DNA from: Prorocentrum cordatum
Lineage: Eukaryota > Sar > Dinophyceae > Prorocentrales > Prorocentraceae
Assembly (NCBI GenBank): GCA_963575745.1
Contig: CAUYUJ010013936.1
Span: 87,501 to 145,000, forward strand
Direction of reading: 5' to 3'
DNA length: 57,500 nucleotides
Below are positions 52,791-57,500 of this stretch, one piece after another (position 1 is the stretch's first letter; each line of letters starts with the position of its first letter). The position numbers and the translations under genes were made by a program. Under the pieces are notes generated by a model, which saw only the letters and a list, made by a program, of their open reading frames with translations, had not been told where the DNA came from and ran no database searches.

Positions 52791-53029
52791 GCGATCGTTG
52801 TCAGCTTCAACATTCTACTGTGTTAATAGAGGGGCTCTACGCAATGGTAGGGATGGGGGAGAGGGGTGTGACGTCAGGTATGACGTGAACGCACGCCGTT
52901 TGCCCCCCATCCTACTCTCCCTCCTCCTCCTCCTCCTCCTCCTCCTCCCCCTTTGCCCCCCCTCTTTCCCCTTTTCCTCCATCCCTATTCTTAGTAGATA
53001 ATTATTCATTGTCGCACGCCCCAACGTGT

Positions 53030-53620
53030 CGATAGGGCCGGCCGGGCGTTCGTTTGAGTTTTCCTCACCATTTATGATCACGAAGTTTGAGGTGTGCAAT
53101 TTCAAGGTTGACGGGCGGCTGATTTTTAAGATCTGGCTCTCGCCTCAGCGCCGCGCACATAAGTTCTGCAAGTCTGCAGCAGCTTTGGCGATTGAGGGCG
53201 GCTGGTTTTCAAAATGTGACTCTCGCCGTAGCGCCGCGCACATCCGCTTCGAACATTCGCATTAGCTTTACGGATGGAGGTGGCTGGTTTTCAAAAGGTT
53301 GTTCTCGCTTTACAGCCGCGCGCATTCGTTTTTACACAAAGTTTGCAGCAGCTTCAAGGATGGAGGCCGGTTCCTTTTCAACATGTGGTTTTCGCTTTAG
53401 CGCCGCGCACATTCGTTCTGAGAGATTCCAGCAGGATTCGTATAGTTGAAGTCTAACAATGGTGTTTTGGCTAAAATTCGGATTGTCAGGGTGCAGCCGT
53501 CACGTTGATTCGAAGTGTTAAAATCCCAGGAGTTATTGTCTACACGATTTAGGGTTGTCAGGATGCAACAGGCGAGTCGATTCGCGGCGTTGAAGTCCCA
53601 GGAATGGTGTCTCGGTGCGA
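53030..53620 (+). repeat. Repeat block F, copy 2 (inverted relative to 29.5 kb)
   Basis: TTTTCCTCACCATTTATGAT at the left end, then four units of about 83 bp (GGCTGGTTTTCAAAA, CTCGCCGTAGCGCCGCGCAC), then units with GGTTGTCAGGATGCAACA. The same order as the reverse complement of 29480-30215. Confidence 0.85.
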
Positions 53621-53689
53621 TTGGTGATGATTTGATGGTTGTTTTTTGATGGGTGTTTGTATGATTTGATTTGGGAATGCTCTGTTCTT

Positions 53690-53965
53690 CGGTCTTCCAG
53701 GCGTCCCGGACCACCCAGGAGGCCCGAACATTGTTTCAAAACTACCCTGAAGGGCTTCCAGGCAGTCCAAGAGAGCCTCGAGACGGCCCAACATGGCCCA
53801 AAGACGGCCCGAAGGGGGCCCCATGACGGCCAAACATGGCCCAAAGACGCCCCCCGAAGCATTCCAAATCGTGACCCAGTCGTTCAGGGAGACTGCGGAG
53901 GGAAGCAGGGTAGCCAGAGGAAGCTTTGGAGGCCCCCAAGAGGAACCCAGGAGGCCTCTATAAGG
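53690..53965 (-). repeat. CCAAGAGGCC-type minisatellite
   Basis: CAAGAGGAACCCAGG, GGCCCAAAGACGGCC. Inverted member of the GGCCTCTTGGG family. Confidence 0.75.
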
Positions 53966-54235
53966 CCCCAAGACGCCCTTACAACAAGGCGTGAGGCTCC
54001 CAAGACGCTCTCAAAGGGGAGATTCCGCAGAAAGAGCTGATGAGAACGCAGAAGAATTCGCAGGGTAAGACGAGAATGGGGAAGGGGACGAGGAAACATG
54101 CGGGAAGGAAGCGACGATGCCGGAGGGGCAACAAAGAGTCACCGCGAAATTGTTTGTTTGATGTTCCCGCCCTTCCGCCTGCATGCCAAACTTCCAGGAC
54201 CAAGGTGCATGGCGCAAAGCGGCAATGCAGTCTTG
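53966..54235. other. No recognisable gene
   Basis: Purine-rich unique sequence, no domain. Confidence 0.35.
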
Positions 54236-54480
54236 TGTGTATATATATGTATATATGTATATCTAGGTATATCGAGCGATATGTATAGTTAAATCCAGAT
54301 GTGATTACATGCAGGTGTCTAGACATCGATATATACATATGTGTGCACATATGTGTATACATACAGAGCTATGGATTTACACACATCTATATTTTTATTT
54401 ATATACATGTCTAGTAGGATATATAGATCGATCGATCAATAGAGTTATACACGCACGTCCATACACACATTTCTATACAC
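54236..54480 (+). repeat. TATA/TACA degenerate repeat
   Basis: TATATATGTATATATG, ATATACATATG and similar. Resembles 19920-20092. Confidence 0.85.
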
Positions 54481-54555
54481 TCTTGTAGGGATCAATGAAA
54501 AAAAGAGCTTGTAATGATTGTTTATTGCCATCTAGCTGATGCGTCTTGGGTTGAC

Positions 54556-54720
54556 ACTGCCCCCCCTCCTCCTGCTTCTCCATCCCCTCCTCCTCCTCCT
54601 TTTCCATCCCCTTCTCCTCCTCCTCCTCCTCCTCCTCCTCCTCCTCCTCCTCCTCCTCCTCCTCCTCCTCCCCTCCTGCCCTCCTGCCCTCCGCCCTCCT
54701 GCCCCCCCGCCCCCCCAACA
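54556..54720 (+). repeat. (CTC)n then C-rich tract before an exon
   Basis: CTC to about 54676, then CCTGCCCTCC and CCCCCCGCCCCCCC up to the acceptor AACATAGCAG. Confidence 0.95.
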
Positions 54721-54726
54721 TAGCAG

Positions 54727-54815
54727 GTTTCTCCTGGGCGACGTCGTGTTCGCGCGCAGCCTGCCCGAGGGCCGCAGGTTTGTCTTCGAGGAGCTGCGGG
54801 GCAGAGGCTCCGGGC
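54727..54815 (+). CDS. Exon directly after a CTC tract, unknown protein
   Basis: AACATAGCAG ends at 54726. The frame reads (R)FLLGDVVFARSLPEGRRF then VFEELRGRGSGRL, a beta-strand-like start and a basic turn. The donor is probably GGGGCAG near 54802 or slightly later. The layout tract-AG-exon mirrors the Josephin-type gene at 18484. No family. Confidence 0.5.
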
Positions 54816-54835
54816 GCCTCCCCCGGGCTGCACGC

Positions 54836-55172
54836 GGGAGGGACCCCTCGCTGGAGTAGCGTGCGGTGCACACGGCTTTCGTACGACGCGTGATGGAGCC
54901 AGCGGTGCACGGCTTGCGGTGCGCGGCTTCCCAGAGGGGGCCTTGCCTTCGAGGATCGAAGGGGTTGCCATCTCGTCCACGGCGGAGGGCGGCGGAAGGG
55001 CGGCGGAAGTACAGCGAGGCCGCCTCCGCCGGCGGAAGGGCGGCGGAACGCCGCGCCCCGCCTCTGCCGCCCCCGCCGGCAGAGGCGGGGCGCTTTCCCT
55101 GGCTGCACGGAGGAGTGACCCTCCGCCAGAGGGAGTAGCGTACGGTGCGCGGCTTTCGGAGGACGCGTCATG
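54836..55172 (+). mobile_element. Insertion bounded by 55-bp direct repeats
   Basis: GGAGTAGCGTGCGGTGCACA (near 54855) and GGAGTAGCGTACGGTGCGCG (near 55131) open matching blocks that end GACGCGTGATG and GACGCGTCATG. Between them lies GGCCTTGCCTTCGAGGATCG with GGCGGAAGGGCGGCGGAAG repeats, also present at 56585-56700, and a 13-bp perfect hairpin CCCCGCCTCTGCC/GGCAGAGGCGGGG at 55054-55092. Confidence 0.6.
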
Positions 55173-55256
55173 TCGGGGCGATGAAGGTGGTGGGCAGCGA
55201 GGGCTGCAGAAAAGGGGCCTTCTAGGGCCCCAAAGGCCAAAGGAGGCCCTTGGGCT

Positions 55257-55355
55257 TGGCATCGCTCGGACGTGTTCATTTTTCCTTCGGCGAGGACCAT
55301 CTAGGACCATCTTTGATCATTTGGCGACAAAACCACGCACAAAACCACGCACGAA
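55257..55355 (+). repeat. Dispersed repeat R1, copy 3
   Basis: TTGGCATCGCTCGGACGTG, TTCGGCGAGGACCATC and ACCACGCACAAAACCACG as in 181-340. Confidence 0.75.
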
Positions 55356-55359
55356 CCCG

Positions 55360-55960
55360 TCCTCCTCCTCCTCCTCCTCCTCCTCCTCCTCCTCCTCCTC
55401 CTCCTCCTCCCCTCCTCCTCCTGGTCCTCCTCCTCCTCCTCCTCCTCCCTCCTCCTGGTCCTCCTCCTCCCTCCTCCTCCTCCTCATCCTGGTCCCTCCT
55501 CCTCTCCTCCTGGTCCTCCTCCCTCTCCTCCTCCTTCTCCTCCTCCTCCTCCTCCTCCCCCTCCTCCTCCTCCCCCTCCTCCTCTTCCTAGTCCTAGTCC
55601 TCCTCCTCCTCTCCGCCTTCCTCTCTCCCTCCTCCTCTCCTCCTCCTCCTCCTCCTCCTCCTCCTCCTCCTCCTCCTCCTCCTCCTCCTCCTCCTCCTCC
55701 TCTCCTCCTCCTCCTCCTCCTCCTCCTGGTCCTCCCTCCCTCCTCCCTCCTGGTCCTCCTCCTCCTCCTCCTCCCTCCTCCTCCTCCTCCTCCTCCTCCC
55801 CTCCTCCTCTCCTAGTCCTCCTCCTCCTCCTCCTCCTCTTCTCCTCCTCCCCCTCCTCCTCCTCCTCCTCCTCCTCCTCCTCCTCCTCCTCCTCACTCCT
55901 CCTCCTCCTGGTCCTCCTGGTCCTCCTCCTCCTCCTCCTCCTCCTCCTCCTCCTCCTCCT
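55360..55960 (+). repeat. 600-bp (CTC)n polypyrimidine tract
   Basis: Nearly pure CTC with GGT and T interruptions. Largest CTC array in the window. Confidence 0.97.
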
Positions 55961-56010
55961 CGGGTCGCCTACGGCCCGGGGGGAAACCGTGCAGCGGAGG
56001 GTGGGTGTTC

Positions 56011-56205
56011 GGTAGCAAATCATGGGAGCCTTGTGTACCCTCGCAGATTTGTCTGAATGTCGATTGGCGTCGATTGGCGTCTGGGAGACAATGAGGTAGC
56101 GTCGACTCAGCGTCGATTAGCGTCGATGTGGCGTCGATTAGCGTCGATTTAGCGTCGATTCGCAAAGAGCGGATAAGATGGTATTGGAGGCTCCCATGAG
56201 TTGCC
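56011..56205 (+). mobile_element. MITE-E copy 2 (without nested MITE-A)
   Basis: GGTAGCAAATCATGGGAGCC to GGAGGCTCCCATGAGTTGCC: inverted ends. Interior GCGTCGATTGGC/GCGTCGATTAGC repeats. Confidence 0.8.
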
Positions 56206-56434
56206 ACAGAAGTGGGTGGGGGAGGGAGGGGGTGGAACCCTCGCAGGAGGAAAGGGTGCCCATAGCTACCCTTCGCCCGTTTTCCACTCTTGTTCGCCCT
56301 CCTGGGAGGCCCTCGTCGCCACCGGTGGATTCGCCTCGAGATGCTGGTCAGAACGCACCCCGGGAGAGGTCCGGGGAGTAGCGAGATCGGTACTTTTTGA
56401 ATTCTGGATTCGCCTTGGGTGCGAGCACGAGCAC

Positions 56435-56985
56435 GCAGGCCGGCACTGCCGGATCGCGTCCACCGATCGGCAAGCCGCACACCAAAAGGCATTCTTGCCC
56501 ATGGTTACTCTTGCCAGATGGGGTCGGAGGATCGCTCCGCATCGCCGATGCATCGGCGATGCGGCTCTATATGAGGCGTTCCAAAGAGGGCCTTGCCTTC
56601 GAGGATCGAAGGCGTTGCCACCTCTTCCGCGGCGGAAGGCGGCGGAAGTTTCACGGCAGCGGCTCCGCCGGCGGAAGCAGGCGGAAGCAACAGTCGACCT
56701 CCCAAAGAGGCGACAACATTTTTTTGCTCAGGGTTCCTCCGGAGTCTCTATATGCCGATGCCACGCTTCGATCCTCCATATGCCGATGGCGCCGATGCAT
56801 CGGCGATGTATTGTCGATGCGGCGCGATCCTCCGACCCCATCCAGTCGGATCCCATCTGGGAGGCCTCTAAGGGAGGGGTGGGGACACCCGGGCACGCAG
56901 GACGCCGCCGCCGGATCGCGCGCACCTCTCGGCAGGCCGCGCACCAAGAGGCACTCCTTGCCTATGGTCACTCTCGCGTGTAGCC
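56435..56985 (+). mobile_element. Foldback element K with flanking direct repeats
   Basis: Arms GGGGTCGGAGGATCGC (56519-56534) and GCGATCCTCCGACCCC (56824-56839), each followed inward by CGATGCATCGGCGATG. The left arm holds a 28-bp perfect palindrome (56537-56564). Outside the arms is a direct repeat of about 80 bp (56435-56515 and 56898-56980) containing GCCGGATCGCG and GGCAAGCCGCACACCA/GGCAGGCCGCGCACCA and ending in a MITE-F-like GGTCACTCTCGCGTGTAG. Confidence 0.7.
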
Positions 56986-57051
56986 GGTCCTCATGCCCCC
57001 CGTCCTCGTCGGCGCTGTCGGCGGCGCCGCCGCCGTCGTCGCTACCGCCGC

Positions 57052-57097
<46 letters not shown>

Positions 57098-57215
57098 GGC
57101 CGTCGTAGTCGTCAGTGTGGTGGTCTTTTTCGTGGTCGTCGTGGTGGTCGGCTTGGTCGTCGTGGTCGTGGTCGTGGTCGCTGATGCCGTGGTGGTGGTG
57201 GTTCTGGTCGTCGCC
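57052..57215 (+). repeat. (CGT)n/(GGT)n microsatellite
   Basis: CGTCGTCGT to about 57097, then GTGGTC and GTGGTGGTGG variants. Confidence 0.95.
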
Positions 57216-57313
57216 GTCGCTGCTGTGACTCTCCTTGATCGAGGTCCCCAGTCTTCGGGCTTCGATGACAAATTTTTGTCGGCGTTTCTGGGCTTGGGAT
57301 CGACGTTCTGAGA
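57216..57313 (-). CDS. Minus-strand exon candidate running into an Asp/His repeat
   Basis: On - the sequence ATGATTTCTCAG precedes two open frames. One reads ERRSQAQKRRQKFVIEARRL then GTSIKESHSSDGDDQ and continues into His/Asp from the microsatellite. The other reads NVDPKPRNADKNLSSKPEDW. Both look plausible; the first is a basic helix. No family recognised. Confidence 0.3.
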
Positions 57314-57500
57314 AATCATGACCTGGGGTAAGCCGGGGCACGAAATCTGATGCACGCAGCCCACTTCGGCCCCGCAGCCAGGCACGCCCCTGGACGGATG
57401 ACAGCCTCTGGCGCCCCCCAGGGCCCGAAAAGCCAGCTGCGTGCAGCTGGTCTTCTGACCCTTCCTTTGTTATTCCCCTCTTCCATGCACACCGGACCTC
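57314..57500. other. No recognisable gene at right edge
   Basis: Unique sequence containing an inverted GCCAGCTGCGTGCAGCTGG-like block near 57429. Nothing supportable. Confidence 0.3.

Noticed and set aside
53397-53714. Minus-strand protein DFNTSNQRDGCTLTI-like
   Set aside because: Periodic translation of repeat block F; the same peptide appears from 29.5 kb in another frame.

Overview
The window looks like nuclear DNA from a very repeat-rich, GC-rich protist genome. A dinoflagellate is the best guess, based on the style of the degraded LINE, the sparse exon-like islands and the long trinucleotide arrays. I saw no spliced-leader sequence, rRNA, canonical tRNA or other species marker, so the assignment is an inference. 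No intact multi-exon gene can be read end to end. Most long open frames are artefacts of 3-bp, 10-bp or 15-bp tandem repeats.

Layout. From 1 to 10 kb there is an exon at the left edge, several small inverted-repeat (MITE-like) elements, CTC and GAT arrays, and three coiled-coil-like exon islands on the + strand. From 10.3 to 16.1 kb there is a higher-order array of related units separated by TTG repeats, followed by a 1.6-kb GGATTC satellite (16.2-17.8 kb). At 18.5-19.5 kb lies the best host gene, a Josephin-domain (ataxin-3/MJD-type deubiquitinase) reading split over several frames. From 20 to 41 kb there is a duplicated copy of the TTG-array unit, 1.7 kb of ATC repeat, a 1.7-kb GC-rich minisatellite, more GAT and GGA arrays, many foldback elements and scattered exon islands. 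From 41.45 to 49.6 kb, on the - strand, lies a decayed non-LTR retrotransposon: zinc-finger ORF1, AP-type endonuclease, reverse transcriptase, RNase H and a terminal Cys/His motif. It is interrupted by 1.5 kb of tandem repeats and flanked on both sides by GAT arrays. From 50 to 57.5 kb there are more GGA, CTC and TA repeats, an inverted copy of the 29.5-30.2 kb repeat block, two or three exon islands and further foldback elements.

The most informative material is a set of short terminal-inverted-repeat families. Several insertions can be checked inside the window, because the uninterrupted paralogous site is also present or an 8-11 bp target duplication flanks the element. These families, not a conserved gene cluster, are the closest thing here to an undescribed system. 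Exon boundaries below are estimates from reading frame, composition and AG/GT context, and the host gene products are mostly unrecognised.
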